A DNA stretch of 64,000 nucleotides from Siphonodentalium dalli. Lineage: Eukaryota > Mollusca > Scaphopoda > Gadilida > Siphonodentaliidae. The notes beneath the pieces are model-generated. The model searched no databases. It was given only the letters and a program-made list of their open reading frames with translations, and had not been told where the DNA came from. Below are positions 1 through 10,633 of the stretch, one piece after another; the first letter of the stretch is position 1, and every line of letters begins with the position of its first letter. The stretch is from NCBI GenBank assembly GCA_032622095.1, contig CP136069.1, positions 183,757,122-183,821,121 of the forward strand, read 5' to 3'. The position numbers were made by a program, and so were the translations under genes.

Positions 1-1
1 C

Positions 2-1495
2 TCCTGTTTAGTTAGAATAGGTAAAAATAAATATCGCTCATTAGTGGATAGTGGAGCGGAAGTATCATTGATTCACAAACGCGTCTATGACGCATTACAG
101 TTCCGACCAAAACTAACTAGGGAACACATCAATCTTAGCTCCGTGAATGGGAAGTCACTGGGCGTACTTGGTAGCGTGGAACTAACCTTCAGAATGGCGA
201 AACTAAAATTAACCCATCAATTTTATGTGGTGAATGATATGAACAGGAATATGATCTTAGGGAGGGATTGGTTGACCTCTCGGGGGGTCAGACTATATTA
301 TGACCTGGGATGCCTCAAGATCAGTGACGTGTATATCCCCTTGGAAGCAGATGCGCATATCGCTTCCCTTCTGAGATTAACCAGCAAAGTTAGTTTAAAG
401 CCCCGAACATCGACTTTATGTATGGGAAAATCAAAAAACTTAGCTTCTCTTCACAAGTCGACATTAATAGAGGTTGCCCAAATCAAGAAAGGTTACCTAG
501 CATCAAAACCCGGTTTGGAGGTAAGGAATTCGATTTCGGAACTAGGTAAAAGACATCAAGTCCCATTGCTACTTGTGAACAACACTAATAAAACCGTTTA
601 TCTACGGCGCGGCAGTGTAGTTGGAAAATCAGTCACGTATGGACGAAGACGCAATCGGGCTGGGAAAGGTTATTATCAAATAACATTACAGCAAGAGCCT
701 AAATCCTTTATGATGGTACACAAACACGTGAAACAGGCGAAACGCCAACAAGCAGCGAAATTTAACAAAAAGGCCACAGACACCAAATTCGAGATTGGCG
801 AGGCCGTCTATGTGAAGAATCATTTACGAAAAAGCAAACTTGAAAGCAAATGGAAACCCTACTTCCGCATAACCAAGCAAATAACGCCCGTTACTTTCGA
901 GTTAAGGAATCAATTAACTGGGAAAGTCACACAATCCCATGCTGAACATATGCGCAAAGCCAACCTGGAATGGGAAATCCCCAAAACTGACAACAACAAG
1001 CGTGCTCAAACGTATGTTGTTCCCCCCGAAGACGAAGATAGCGACGTTCCTGCCCCTAACCCTGTGGGTGGGTCTTCTGGCGATGAAACAGAACCATTAC
1101 CAGATGATGTAATCGCTCGATATCGGAGACAATGTTCGGACTCCGATGACGAAGATGTCCCTTTAAGCGAGCTTAAGATGCGCTTACAGCGTAGAAAGAC
1201 GCGACTCGCGCGCTCAGAGCCGCTACAAAACCCTGACTCGTCCATGGACGAGAGACCAGAGCCGAGTGCCAAGGCACGACGCGCTCCAGCGCCTCGTCGA
1301 CACGGGCGCAAAGTAACAAAGATGTTTACGAGTGATGACAGCTCAGAGGATGAGTTAATGGAAGTGGCCGCCATTGAACAAAACCCTCGTGAGGCCCCAC
1401 GCAAGTGTAAGCAGCTCATGAATGGAGCGCTTAGTGACATAAGAACCAAGCAATCATTTAAAAACCTGTTGTACTCAATGGCAGCAGTGATGTAA
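2..1495 (+). CDS. Retrotransposon protease fused to integrase C-terminus (partial polyprotein)
   Basis: One uninterrupted frame enters from the left edge; there is no ATG at the apparent beginning, so the true start is upstream. The first residues hold the retropepsin active site VDSGAEVSLI, followed by the family's flap/ILGRDWL region (about residues 70-90), which places a protease here. Near residue 195 the text stops resembling the protease-RT linker. From about residue 230 it reads as the integrase C-terminal, chromodomain-like region (KFEIGEAVYVKNH, KWKPYFRI, LRNQLTGKV). The last 160 residues are acidic and Ser/Pro/Arg-rich. Some 800 residues expected in between (RT, RNase H, integrase core) are missing, yet the frame stays open. 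The deletion junction is near nucleotides 610-690. The frame on the opposite strand at 1006-1449 is a shadow. Confidence 0.75.
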   Translation, partial: SCLVRIGKNKYRSLVDSGAEVSLIHKRVYDALQFRPKLTREHINLSSVNGKSLGVLGSVELTFRMAKLKLTHQFYVVNDMNRNMILGRDWLTSRGVRLYYDLGCLKISDVYIPLEADAHIASLLRLTSKVSLKPRTSTLCMGKSKNLASLHKSTLIEVAQIKKGYLASKPGLEVRNSISELGKRHQVPLLLVNNTNKTVYLRRGSVVGKSVTYGRRRNRAGKGYYQITLQQEPKSFMMVHKHVKQAKRQQAAKFNKKATDTKFEIGEAVYVKNHLRKSKLESKWKPYFRITKQITPVTFELRNQLTGKVTQSHAEHMRKANLEWEIPKTDNNKRAQTYVVPPEDEDSDVPAPNPVGGSSGDETEPLPDDVIARYRRQCSDSDDEDVPLSELKMRLQRRKTRLARSEPLQNPDSSMDERPEPSAKARRAPAPRRHGRKVTKMFTSDDSSEDELMEVAAIEQNPREAPRKCKQLMNGALSDIRTKQSFKNLLYSMAAVM

Positions 1496-1725
1496 ATAAT
1501 AATGAAACGCCCGAACTATTTATCTGGATTTCATTTCGGAATGAATGAGACCCCACTTTTAACTGTCTTATTGATGACTGATGAGTCTAACCTGGCTTCG
1601 TAAATGTTGAAAATAGTTAGCCCGACGCCCCAGACCGAATCACGAATAAATAGTCATGTTCGGATCAATGACAGGTCGCGCGCCCCATGAAACCCGGCAC
1701 GTGCGCATGGCGATTTAATAAATAA

Positions 1726-2181
1726 AGCTTTGAACTTTACAATCACGCGCCGAGAGATAACGAGCACCGCGCCGACGTACACGCCGCCACCCGTAGGGTT
1801 ACTACGTTGAAGCGAATCCCGCGCAAATTAAACACGATCGAAAATATGCTCACGACTGACTTAGTGAACAAAAAAGTATTACCCCAATGAATGGTAGAGA
1901 TGGCCATGGTAGTATTTTGCCCTAGTAACGTAGTTACAGTAGTAATTTTCATTATCTTGACCCACCGATTCTGGTGGAACTTTGTTAAACATCAGTTGCC
2001 AAGGTTAGCCATTATGTATAGTAAGCAGTTAGACCAGCGACCTGAGGATATCCTGAATGCCGTGTTCAAAGAACCCATCGACGAAGCAATGGAGACGGAT
2101 GCACCAAAGCCGTCTGCGCTATTCCGGGACAACACTCAGGAACGCCTACATGTATATCCAATTATAGCCGTCAGAGGCTGA
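1726..2181 (+). pseudogene. Downstream retrotransposon ORF remnant with membrane segment, one stop
   Basis: A frame runs from 1726 to the stop at 2179-2181 and is broken once by TGA at 1888-1890; an ATG follows immediately at 1891. After that break there is a hydrophobic stretch (VVIFIIL and flanks), then basic residues and an acidic tail (PEDILNAVF, DEAMETD). Position after integrase plus one membrane segment fits the third, envelope-like ORF carried by some gypsy elements. I cannot match it to a family, so that role is an inference from position. The stop and the lack of a long upstream frame suggest it is dead. Confidence 0.35.
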
Positions 2182-2652
2182 CCACATCTGTGGCGGATTT
2201 GGATTAGTATTAATTATGTATCGTATATTAATGTATTCCGAATTTCCTCCGTAATTATTGTTGCGCGGATATCAGAATCATTCGCATGTATATAGACATT
2301 TATGCATTTCATATATTTCAAATATTAATTGTTGCATAACGATGTCCAGGGTATTATAGTTGTATAATCATCAGAATGATTATAGCAAGCGTTGAATAGG
2401 GACTATAAATCCCGACATTCAGTCATACGTTTTGATAATTGAAATCAATCACCCCGACTTATCTTGTGTTTAAACTGTTCGTCAACAAATCCATCTATAT
2501 AATTAGTTGTAAATTCCATTTTCGTATTGGGCCGATCTGACGACCCTCAAGCGATACCGATAAATTGGAAAATTAACCATTGTGTATTCTGACTGTGTCA
2601 TTTGTTCTCAAACCTCACACAAATATCCGTTTGAGTATTACAGGCTGACCAT

Positions 2653-2964
2653 GGCGGTGGAACAAGGGTCGACCAGTTGTCAGTACCTACCCCATACTCG
2701 GACATTGAGGACGAAAATACCTCGACATCCGATGATGACGAAAATGACGACGCCATGAAATTTCAATCATAGTTTTACACCGAAAGAGTCACAGCCAGTG
2801 GGTCGGAGTTGTCTGAGAGACGCCCAGACGACCCGATCTACACGGAGACGACCGACATCGAACCAGCTATCCATCGCCGATGCCGCTGTTGCGAAACACT
2901 TCGACGAATCATCGACCTGCTGCGCAGCGACGAATTGGACTTGCGATTTCAAGATCAACTTTAA
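2653..2964 (+). pseudogene. Second downstream retrotransposon coding remnant
   Basis: The same frame as the previous remnant is open again from 2653 to TAA 2962-2964, with one TAG at 2770-2772. It has an acidic run (DIEDEN, SDDDENDD) and a Cys-containing segment (RRCRCCETLRRIIDLL), and it stops just before the purine tract. Codon choice looks coding-like, but no family is recognised. It may be the end of the third ORF separated by about 470 bp of inserted or decayed sequence, or a short accessory frame. Confidence 0.3.
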
Positions 2965-2968
2965 ATCG

Positions 2969-2985
2969 AAAAAGTGAAGGAGTAA
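2969..2985 (+). other. Probable polypurine tract before the 3' LTR
   Basis: A purine-dominated stretch (AAAAAGTGAAGGAG) lies immediately before a TGTGCC start, as expected for the plus-strand primer site of an LTR element. The assignment rests on position and composition. Confidence 0.5.
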
Positions 2986-3911
2986 TGTGCCAAGACAACC
3001 ACAGGGACATAACTTTCAACCCGGGAAGAAGATAGGAAATCTCTGTCAGAGGGGCGCTCGATTACCAAACATATCAGCGTCGCTGTTGACCACATCTAGA
3101 TCGCAAGTACTGAGCACCAAATCGAATTAGCGAGCGTCCATGCAATAACATAGGGAAATGATTTGTGGAGTAAACAGAACACGGTCTTGAGGATTAGCAA
3201 GACCAGATGTATCGCCTAGAAAGCTACTGAAACCAGGAGAGTTAATAGGACCCATGGGGAGATGACGATAACTCAATTACCCTAAGTACGATGAACCGAC
3301 GCGCCGTGAAAATACACATGGCCGTCATTAGCAGACACTGGGTATTTTAGGAAGAAGCAAGCCAACATGAGAAGACAGTTCTAACCAGTTTCTATCTCAC
3401 CAACACAAGCGATCATCACGAACCCTCGGACGCTTAGAAGAGCAGAGTGGAGCAATGGACGGAAATACAAGGTAAACATTATGCTCTTGTATTTCTAACA
3501 ACGCCCCACTGATGCGCCGACGGAAGAAGAAGAGCAGACGACAGGAAGACGAACTCAACCGGAACTCAACCGAGTAGAAGACAAGCAGACACACACAACC
3601 TATGAAGACGGAAGAAGACTCTAAACCAAGCAGACGACAGGAAGAGAAACCCAGATGCCGATGATTGAACATTATTGACTTTGTTATATATAAATAATCA
3701 AACCGTTCTGATAGCCTTAAGAGTTATATGTACCCGTATTGGCACACTGTTGATACTGGTCAGTCTTGAATATGATTACGTTCTGAGTACGTACTGTATA
3801 ATAATAATCACACTCTGAAATCACGTTGAATGCGGTTCGGTGTCACGTTCTCGGTAGTCGTGTATGTCCAGTTCTTGGTGTACATTGTTTCAATGCTGCC
3901 GAATTTTAACA
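2986..3911 (+). repeat. Probable 3' LTR
   Basis: It begins TGTGCC after the purine tract, carries a TATA-like TATATATAAA at about 3684-3693, and has candidate ACA ends at 3884 and 3911, giving 0.9 kb. It holds no convincing frame; the minus-strand frame at 3397-3672 looks like chance. Without the 5' LTR the right end cannot be fixed. Confidence 0.45.
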
Positions 3912-4719
3912 CAATATGAAGCGTATAGTTAAAAGTCATTATATCATTTCTCCACGTTTTAAAGTTGGTTAGCTATTCAGTGAAATCGTTATCGACAAAA
4001 ATGGAGCGCAGGTGCCGTGTTGTTATGAGAAAAGTGTCACACAAATATACACGGGGGGGGGGGGGGAGTGTCATATAGTCTTTTATCGGCGTCTGCACAG
4101 CAAGAGTTTCGTTTCTTTTATGTAGAACTATTTTTTTTTTTTTTAGGAAAAGTCATCATCAAACAACATAATGTATGAAACAACAACAAAATACTGCAAA
4201 TGGCCACCAAAAAAAAATAAAATATGCTATGAAAAACGTTTTATTTCTTTTCTCGCAGACATTTATTATTTTATACAGTAAACTGAGAGCATACTCTACT
4301 TGGGTTAATAAGCTAGATAATCCAGTGCGTTTATTGTAAATATTTCCTGTCAAACTCTCCAATGACCAGCCTTGAAAGTTGTTGTTTTTATTTTGTTTAA
4401 ACCACTTTTTACATAATTAGAATGTATCTCTCATATATATTGTGTTGGGCTGTTGGCGAACATGACATGTGCTGTTCTATAGCATACAGTGGTTATAGAA
4501 GATCATATTTTTCTCCTTCAAACTGATAGTTTGAAAATGAGATAAAAATATATATATTCACGAATGGAGCGCCCCCTTAAGTAGGTTTCATTGAGAGCGT
4601 ATTGTGGAAGAAGAGATTTATTATCTGATTTATTTACGCCTGGGACACGAACAATTAATTTATAGACAATTTTGAAGAATTTGGTGTAAAATCGGATGTG
4701 ACATAATATATATACTAAC
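3912..4719. other. Intron 2 of the arrestin gene, no further gene seen
   Basis: AT-rich sequence with a run of 14 G at 4053-4066 and a T run near 4131-4144. I looked on the minus strand for the next arrestin exon and found no candidate here, so it must lie beyond position 1. Confidence 0.6.
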
Positions 4720-4842
4720 CTTTTCCCCAGACGATAATCTTCTCGTCCACGTAATATTCATCCTGCTTGATTGTCCTTCTGTCGCCTGCTTTGTTGATTT
4801 TCCACTCAACGTGAGTCTTTCCTCGTAAATGAGCACGAACAC
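4720..4842 (-). CDS. Arrestin-domain-containing protein, coding exon 2
   Basis: Read on the minus strand from 4842 to 4720 this is a 123-nt exon with an AG acceptor (ATAACAG) and donor AAAG|GTTAGT. Joined to exon 1 through a shared Gly codon it reads GVRAHLRGKTHVEW, then basic residues and DEYYVDEKIIVWGK. That is the classic continuation of the arrestin N domain: the beta-strand 'GV/I-x-x-x-G-x-x-x-V-x-W' and then 'YF/YY-D-E-K-x-x-x-x-G'. Alpha-arrestins are cytosolic adaptors that bring ubiquitin ligases to membrane receptors and transporters. Of the other two frames, one stops early (TGA) and the other is open but unlike any protein family. Both introns are phase 1. The rest of the N domain and the C domain are off the left side. 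The exact ARRDC subtype is not resolvable from about 78 residues. Confidence 0.78.
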
Positions 4843-4987
4843 CTGTTATATAACATTAAAGCGACACATAACACATGTTATATAACATTAAAGCGACACA
4901 TCATTTTCAAGCTTCAAATAAAACTGACATGAGAAATCTAAACCTCCAAATTAAACCGACATGGGAAATCTAAACCAGCAAATTATG
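4843..4987. repeat. Two short tandem duplications next to the exon 2 acceptor
   Basis: A 32-bp unit beginning TGTTATATAACATTAAAGCG is repeated (4843-4898), followed by a second roughly 34-bp pair with the shared core GACATGRGAAATCTAAACC (about 4915-4980). The first duplication reaches the splice acceptor of arrestin exon 2, so it duplicates the intron sequence just upstream of the 3' splice site. Confidence 0.6.
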
Positions 4988-5619
4988 CCCACGTAATTTG
5001 AAAGCATGAATATGAAATGAAATACTGATAACATTTGCCATCAGTAAAAAGTCGTCGCAATTTTCCAGCTGTTTTTGTTCGCCTTATTTGTATCACAACG
5101 TACCCGATCGACATAATTATGAAATATTATATATAAAGTACGCAACCATATATGTATTGTACTTTTTGAAAATCTAAATTATTGAACAAAGCTCTTTATG
5201 TTTACTCAAGACCTCCATTTTTTTACTTAATTCTGTGACTTGAATAAGATTTATCATATAAAGTCCATATACAAATATTTAACGATTCTATATATCGAAC
5301 TATTTTGATCCCCGAAATCGGTCTGAAATTTAACAAGAAATTCAATTAATTGAGGAAAAACACCCACTGTCCTGAGTGGTATTGATAAGCTATTGGGGGG
5401 GGGGGGGGTCTATCACTTCGCATGCCAAATAACATGAATGACACCAACAGCTTGAATGTGAGAATAACCCACCATATATGGTAGATATTCAACCAGGCTG
5501 TGCTTAAGTTTCTCAATTGATGACTGATGTACATATACAGTACACACAAATAGTAATAACAATTAACGTTGTGATTTTGAAACTAACCATGCTAGAATAT
5601 TGAAGGTAATAATGGAATC
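4988..5619. other. Arrestin intron 1, no gene seen
   Basis: AT-rich with a run of 14 G at 5395-5408. The minus-strand frame at 5346-5549 is broken into by the G run and looks like chance. Confidence 0.55.
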
Positions 5620-5980
5620 TCTATTGTGCTAAAGCGCAATAAGGGAATATTTAATTGCGCTTAAGCGCAATCAAGAATATTCAAATTGCGCTGATAAAGC
5701 CGAATAATGAATCTCTTAATAAGGAATAATATATTATATATAGTACATAAACTCCTTATAATTCAGGTGGTGTAGTCCATCTCCATGGCACAATGGGTGG
5801 AACAAATATAGGATTATTCTACTATTTGCAGAAGGGTGATCTAATGAGAGAGATATTAATTGTGTTTAAGTGCAATGGGAAGTAAATTACGGTTAAGCGT
5901 AATAAGGAATGTCTTATTGCATTCTGATTGGGCTCAAGCATAATTAGAGATTCCTCAAGTTATTGCGGTTAATCGAAATT
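5620..5980. repeat. Cluster of degenerate short palindromes
   Basis: The palindrome ATTGCGCTTAAGCGCAAT occurs near-perfectly at about 5653-5670, with decayed versions near 5627, 5685, 5860, 5889 and 5945 (for example ATTGTGTTTAAGTGCAAT). Spacing is irregular, so it is not a simple tandem array. It may be a decayed satellite or a cluster of binding sites; the sequence does not decide. Confidence 0.45.
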
Positions 5981-6350
5981 GTCTATTAAATGTCAATTTT
6001 GATTCCCATAGAGATCACCAATGATAGCTATGCGCAAGGGCGACGTGCCAATCGTCTCTGTTGGGATTCCAATTGTTGGCTCATTAAATATGCACATATG
6101 CTTAAGATACAGTCGCGCACGAAGCGCGCTCCCGTAAGTCGGGTTTTGGATCCCAGTTAATGAAAATATCATTGAAATAATCGGTTTCCCCCAATAAACA
6201 ACCATATATTCAATATACATGTTTTGGAGCAGAATCAGGCAGTCCATATTGGACGCCATCATGGAATTTATTTTTTTTGGTTTAATTTTCACACATATTT
6301 ATTAGTTATGTGGATGGAGTTCTCATTAAACCTCACATCCTTATATTGGT
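5981..6350. other. Arrestin intron 1, no gene seen
   Basis: Unique-looking AT-rich sequence. The minus-strand frame 5993-6292 resembles nothing known. A short inverted motif GCGCACGAAGCGCGC lies near 6115. Confidence 0.5.
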
Positions 6351-6833
6351 TACAGTAATGCCCAAAGTAATTGATCACTTAACCACGACAAAATAATGGG
6401 TATTTTTTCATGATTTAAAATCCTGAAAAATTACCAATAATTATGATGTGGTTAAGTGGTCAATTACTTTGGACATTACTGTACGAGGATTGAGTTATCA
6501 TTACACCTCAAATCCTTATATTGGTTACAGTAATGCCCAAAGTAATTGACCACTTAACCACAGCAGAATTATGGGTATTTTTTCGGCATTTAAAATCCTG
6601 ACAAATTACCCATTATTCTGCTGTGGTTAAGTGGTCAATTACTTTGAACATTACTGTATGAGGATTGAGTTATCATTACACCTCAAATCCTTATATTGGT
6701 TACAGTAATGCCCAAAGTAATTGACCACTTAACCACAGCATAATTATGGGTAATTTTTCAGGATTTAAAATCATGAAAAAATACCCATTATTTTGTCGTG
6801 GTTAAGTGATCAATTACTGTGGACATTACTGTA
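6351..6833. mobile_element. Family D palindromic MITE, three tandem copies
   Basis: Copies at 6351-6483, 6526-6658 and 6701-6833 are each 133 bp, start TACAGTAATGCCC and end with its reverse complement, and fold into hairpins with arms near 60 bp. The 42-bp spacers are nearly identical, so the repeat unit is 175 bp: one insertion with flank was amplified in tandem. TA at both ends fits Tc1/mariner-type insertion. Other copies are at 24979, 46774 and 57022. Confidence 0.8.
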
Positions 6834-7129
6834 TGTAGATGGAGTTAAACCTCACATCAGTGTGTTGGGGATTTGGACCTTGACTTGGGACCTTTGGTTT
6901 TTAACGCGACAAATGCGCGTATACCTTATACACAAATGTCTTATGTAACCAGAGTTTTCCTTGGATAAGATGAGTTTGAGGCCTGTTTACATTTCAAAAT
7001 GTTGTCAGTTTTGTATTGTCTGCAGCGGAACTCGACGCGTTGAAGCAAAAGTTACAAGAGATATGTGTCCGTAACGAGACTATAATACAACTGAAAACAT
7101 AAATTGAGGGAGGGGTGGGCGATACAGGG

Positions 7130-7730
7130 AACTAAGGGTTGAACCGATATAAATTTGTATAGCGATAACGACCAATGTTGACATATTATGCATCTGAACT
7201 ATACTGTTGCAACAAGGCTATAAAATAGGGGGGGGTCAGAATCTTAGTCATCTCTATATAGTGCCAGAATAGTCATTTATGGACTTCTGTAAGATGTTGG
7301 GTTGGTTATATGGACTCGGAGAAAAAGTGGTTTGTACCGATGAACTGACATAAATTAGTGGAGCGATGCTGCATCGCAACTATACTAAAGCAGCAATGAT
7401 ATAAAATTGGGGGGGGGGGGGGGGGTCTGAAATTATCTATCTCTATAGATGGCACCAGGATATATAGAAAGGAATTGCAATTGATGAAAGAAATAAATAA
7501 ATTGGACCGGGATTGGAGGTTGGGTTGGTTATAAGTGGATAATTGGATATGGAAGCCATACCGATGAAACGATACAAATTAGTGGAGCGATAAAGACCAA
7601 TGTTGACACTTAGTCAGGCTACGCGGGAGAAAATAGGTCTTGATACGATAGACCGAAATAAATTTGTCGGGTGATAATGACCAATGTTGTCGTATAAAGT
7701 AACGCGACTGTACTGTCGCACAATTATCAG
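7130..7730. repeat. Degenerate tandem repeat with poly-G tracts
   Basis: Segments sharing GACCAATGTTG and ATAAATTWGTRGAGCGAT-like words recur about every 200 bp (near 7150, 7360, 7570 and 7660). Two units contain G runs (about 7 G near 7230 and 17 G at 7409-7425). No coding potential. Confidence 0.45.
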
Positions 7731-7794
7731 GTGTAACCGGTCAAATATGGATTCTAGTGCCCAATATGGAACAGCTCAGAAAATATTTGCAGGG

Positions 7795-8345
7795 CCCTAA
7801 AATTTATTTAACATGGCATTGGCCATTAAAATCGATTTATGTCGATAAAACTGTCAGTTTTCAAAATTTTAAGCCGAGACTTGGAGTGTGTAGGTGGGAT
7901 ACTTATATATTCCTAAAATGACAGAGTACAGCACGTAATTATATTTTAGATGGAAGAAATGAATTTTTTTCAATGATAAAATTTAACATGGAATTTGCCA
8001 TCAAAATCGATATATGTCGATAAAACTGTCATTTTTCAAAATTTTAAGCTGAGACTTGGTGTATGTTCGTGGGATACATATATATTCCTAAAATGACAGA
8101 GTCCAGCGCGTAATTATGTTTTAGACGGAAGAAATTGAATTTTTTTCGATGATAAATTTTAACAATAACATGGAATTGTCCCATTCAAATCTATTTATGT
8201 CGATAAAACTGTTATTTTTCAAAAATTTAAGCTGAGACTCGGTGTTTCTGCGTGGAATACCTATATATTCCGAAAACGGCAGGGTTGAGCACGTAATTAT
8301 CTTTTATATGGAAGAAATTGATTTGTTTCGATGATAAAAATCCAG
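7795..8345. repeat. About 178-bp tandem repeat, three copies
   Basis: Units begin near 7800, 7977 and 8155 and share ATTTATGTCGATAAAACTGT, ATTTTAAGCYGAGACTTGG and GGAAGAAATGAATTT. Divergence between units is visible, so the array is old. The final unit is truncated near 8340. Confidence 0.7.
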
Positions 8346-9418
8346 CGTAAACCAGCGTAAACAAATTTAAAAATCATTTTCCCAAGTGTCGTTTTGGTCA
8401 CAATATCGCTTTCTCGACGGGGAGATCTGATCCTAACAAAAGCTAAGATGTATTTAGATAGAATTATTGAGAAAATTTGACAGATTATGGTGCATTTTGA
8501 GAGAATTTTAGTGGAGAAAACGTTTGCTTCAAACATGCGAATTCAGTCAATTTCAGTTGCAGACGGAGCTCAGTCACTGTCACTCAGTGTCAGAATCAGA
8601 TTGACGACACATTGAACAAATGCAGGCCTGAAACTCACCTTTTTGGGAGGTAAATCCAACAAATTAGATATCAAAACTATCCTCCCTAAGCACATTCAAA
8701 GATATCTTGCAAGTTTTTAATATCTTAGGACACAGAAACAGTCAAAATGAATAAATTTAACTCAGCTTCCGAGACGAAGCGAGACAGGTACATACATGTA
8801 CGATTTGATTTTTAGGCGCCTTGTTTACGGTCACGTCATTTGCGTTGCTTCCCAACCTTAACCCTTTCCACTCTCAACGACATTTCAATTGGTTGAAATT
8901 AAAAAGTTCTCAAGTTCCAGCTCAACGGAATCTAGTTAGTCGATTGGTAAAAATACTTTAGCAGTAATTCTTAGTTTTATAAGTTATAACTCTAATTTTA
9001 TTTATGATACGAGCTCAACATCATAATATGTCACTGTTTATGGCGGTGTTATCCAAACGTGTGCTTTGATAATGATTATAATATTATTTTGCGATCAGAC
9101 GTTAGTGCAGCTCAGCAGAAACGCATAGGCACTAGTTCAATTCAGCAGAAACGCATGAGTCCTACGATTATAGTACACCCACTGGACGCGCTTCGCGCGT
9201 CGGTCAGTGGGTGAAAAAAAATGGTATAATTTAAGACTTCAAGCTGTCATGTGGCTTTTTAATAAACATTGTAATATTGTGCTTGTATTCCGACAAAATA
9301 AGCCAATATATTTATGAAATACTTGCACTATTTTGTCATCTAAATTGTCCATGCAAATGATGTATTTTGGCACTCCAACATTTTCCCAGAATTACCAGGT
9401 CACTTGCTTGTTTTCATG
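8346..9418. other. Arrestin intron 1, mostly featureless
   Basis: No gene seen. A 38-bp hairpin lies at 9176-9213 (CACCCACTG ... CAGTGGGTG around CGCGCTTCGCGCG). A short direct repeat CAGCAGAAACGCAT occurs twice around 9113-9156. Confidence 0.5.
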
Positions 9419-9693
9419 CAGAGTTCAGTCCCCTGCGCAGGACTTACCGCTGATCGCACCTACACGGAATGTGAAGAAATGTCGCATTTATTTATTTGAG
9501 ACTTTTGTAGGTTACAATTCATTCTGCATCATTCTGAGAAACTGAACTGTCCATATTCATTTGAAAGTGGTCTAGATCAATCCAGAATGAATTGCAACTG
9601 GCAAAACACTTCGATAAAAAATGTTAGATTTAAGTAAGAAAATACACGTGCCGGCAGCGTTCAGACATCGCGTAGCGAGGGGACTGAACTCTG
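9419..9693. mobile_element. Family E MITE, copy 1
   Basis: Bounded by CAGAGTTCAGTCCCCT and its inverse AGGGGACTGAACTCTG. The interior shares TTCATTCTGCATCATTCTGAG-like and CAGAATGAATTGCAACTG-like blocks with copies at 16970-17222 and 33178-33436. Non-coding, about 275 bp; superfamily unknown. Confidence 0.75.
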
Positions 9694-9886
9694 TTTCACA
9701 GCTTGGCTTGTTTTGTGCACATGGTAAGAAGAGAATATGGATACACATTTACTGATTTACGCTTTCCTAAATGAAGGTAAGTTCAATCCCGTCATGACCT
9801 TTAATGACCAATAAGAAAATAGCAATGCTTATTTTGTATGATATTTTTTGTTATTTGACAGTCACTGTTATTGGTTGAGATATTAC

Positions 9887-10447
9887 TTAAAGGGGTACTG
9901 TACCCAAAGATGTTGTTGGTTTCTATAATACCCGAGTCGGAGAATAAGGTAACAACTTTTCCATTCTTTGAAAGTCTGTTGAGTACGAAGTAGTGTTACG
10001 GATGGTAATTTACCGGAATGCAAGTTTTTAACCAAATGAATCAAATAAAAATTATATTATATGCATAGTAGTCCCATGTACTCATTTAAGTTATTGTATC
10101 GTCACTAGTCAATGAGTGGCTTGAGTTTTCTCCCCGTATAAGCATAATGTTTGAAACAATCGTGTGTGCAATGGGTTTACTAATCCAGTATCCCTCAATT
10201 ATAATTTGATTACGTTTTGTACACGGAAATTCGTATTTTAATTTACGCCATTTTATGGCTCCAGCCATAAATTCAATTTATATTAAATTATTAACTTTTA
10301 AATTATTAAATTTTAAGATAGCCTATTAACCTGAGCGTTTACAGAATACATCTTCGACTCAAATTACTTATGTTTCTATATAGTATCGATAATAGATCGT
10401 TGTTATCACCGGAAATTTATTGAAAATGGCGTACAGTACGCCTTTAA
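9887..10447. mobile_element. Family F TTAA-flanked MITE, copy 1
   Basis: Starts TTAAAGGGGTACTGTACC and ends GGCGTACAGTACGCCTTTAA, giving 18-19-bp inverted ends with a few mismatches and TTAA at both sides. 561 bp, non-coding. Relatives at 25315 and 48091. Confidence 0.65.
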
Positions 10448-10633
10448 GGAGGCAATGTGCCATAAGATTGGCCAAATCTGGTTAGTTTAGTTACTAATGC
10501 ACGTAGTGTCTGGTGGTGGTGTTATGAAATTATTGTTCCAACTTGCACACAAACTATTTTCACCCAGAAAATAACCAACGCTGAATAGAGATAAACATGC
10601 AGTATGAAGATGTAATACTTCATTTCTTGATGA

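Larger units (their letters stand above)
1..3911 (+). mobile_element. Ty3/gypsy-like LTR retrotransposon, 3' portion, internally deleted
   Basis: The left window edge cuts this element. In order it shows an aspartic protease, the C-terminal part of an integrase, an acidic tail, two broken downstream reading frames, a purine-rich tract and a probable 3' LTR. That order fits the Ty3/gypsy superfamily. Reverse transcriptase, RNase H and the integrase catalytic core are absent, so it could only move in trans. It sits on the plus strand in intron 2 of the minus-strand arrestin gene. The right end is uncertain (3884-3911) because the 5' LTR, needed to confirm LTR length and the target duplication, is outside the window. 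Confidence 0.75.

Noticed and set aside
1006-1449. 147-codon minus-strand frame
   Set aside because: Antisense shadow of the acidic tail of the retrotransposon polyprotein.
2189-2640. TGTGGCGG...TATTACA segment as a separate LTR
   Set aside because: It has TG/CA-like ends but no purine tract before it and no second copy; the better LTR candidate starts at 2986 after a purine tract.
4660-4842. Minus-strand 60-codon frame MFVLIYEERLTL as a gene
   Set aside because: It is the wrong frame of arrestin exon 2; the arrestin frame continues from exon 1 and matches the family.
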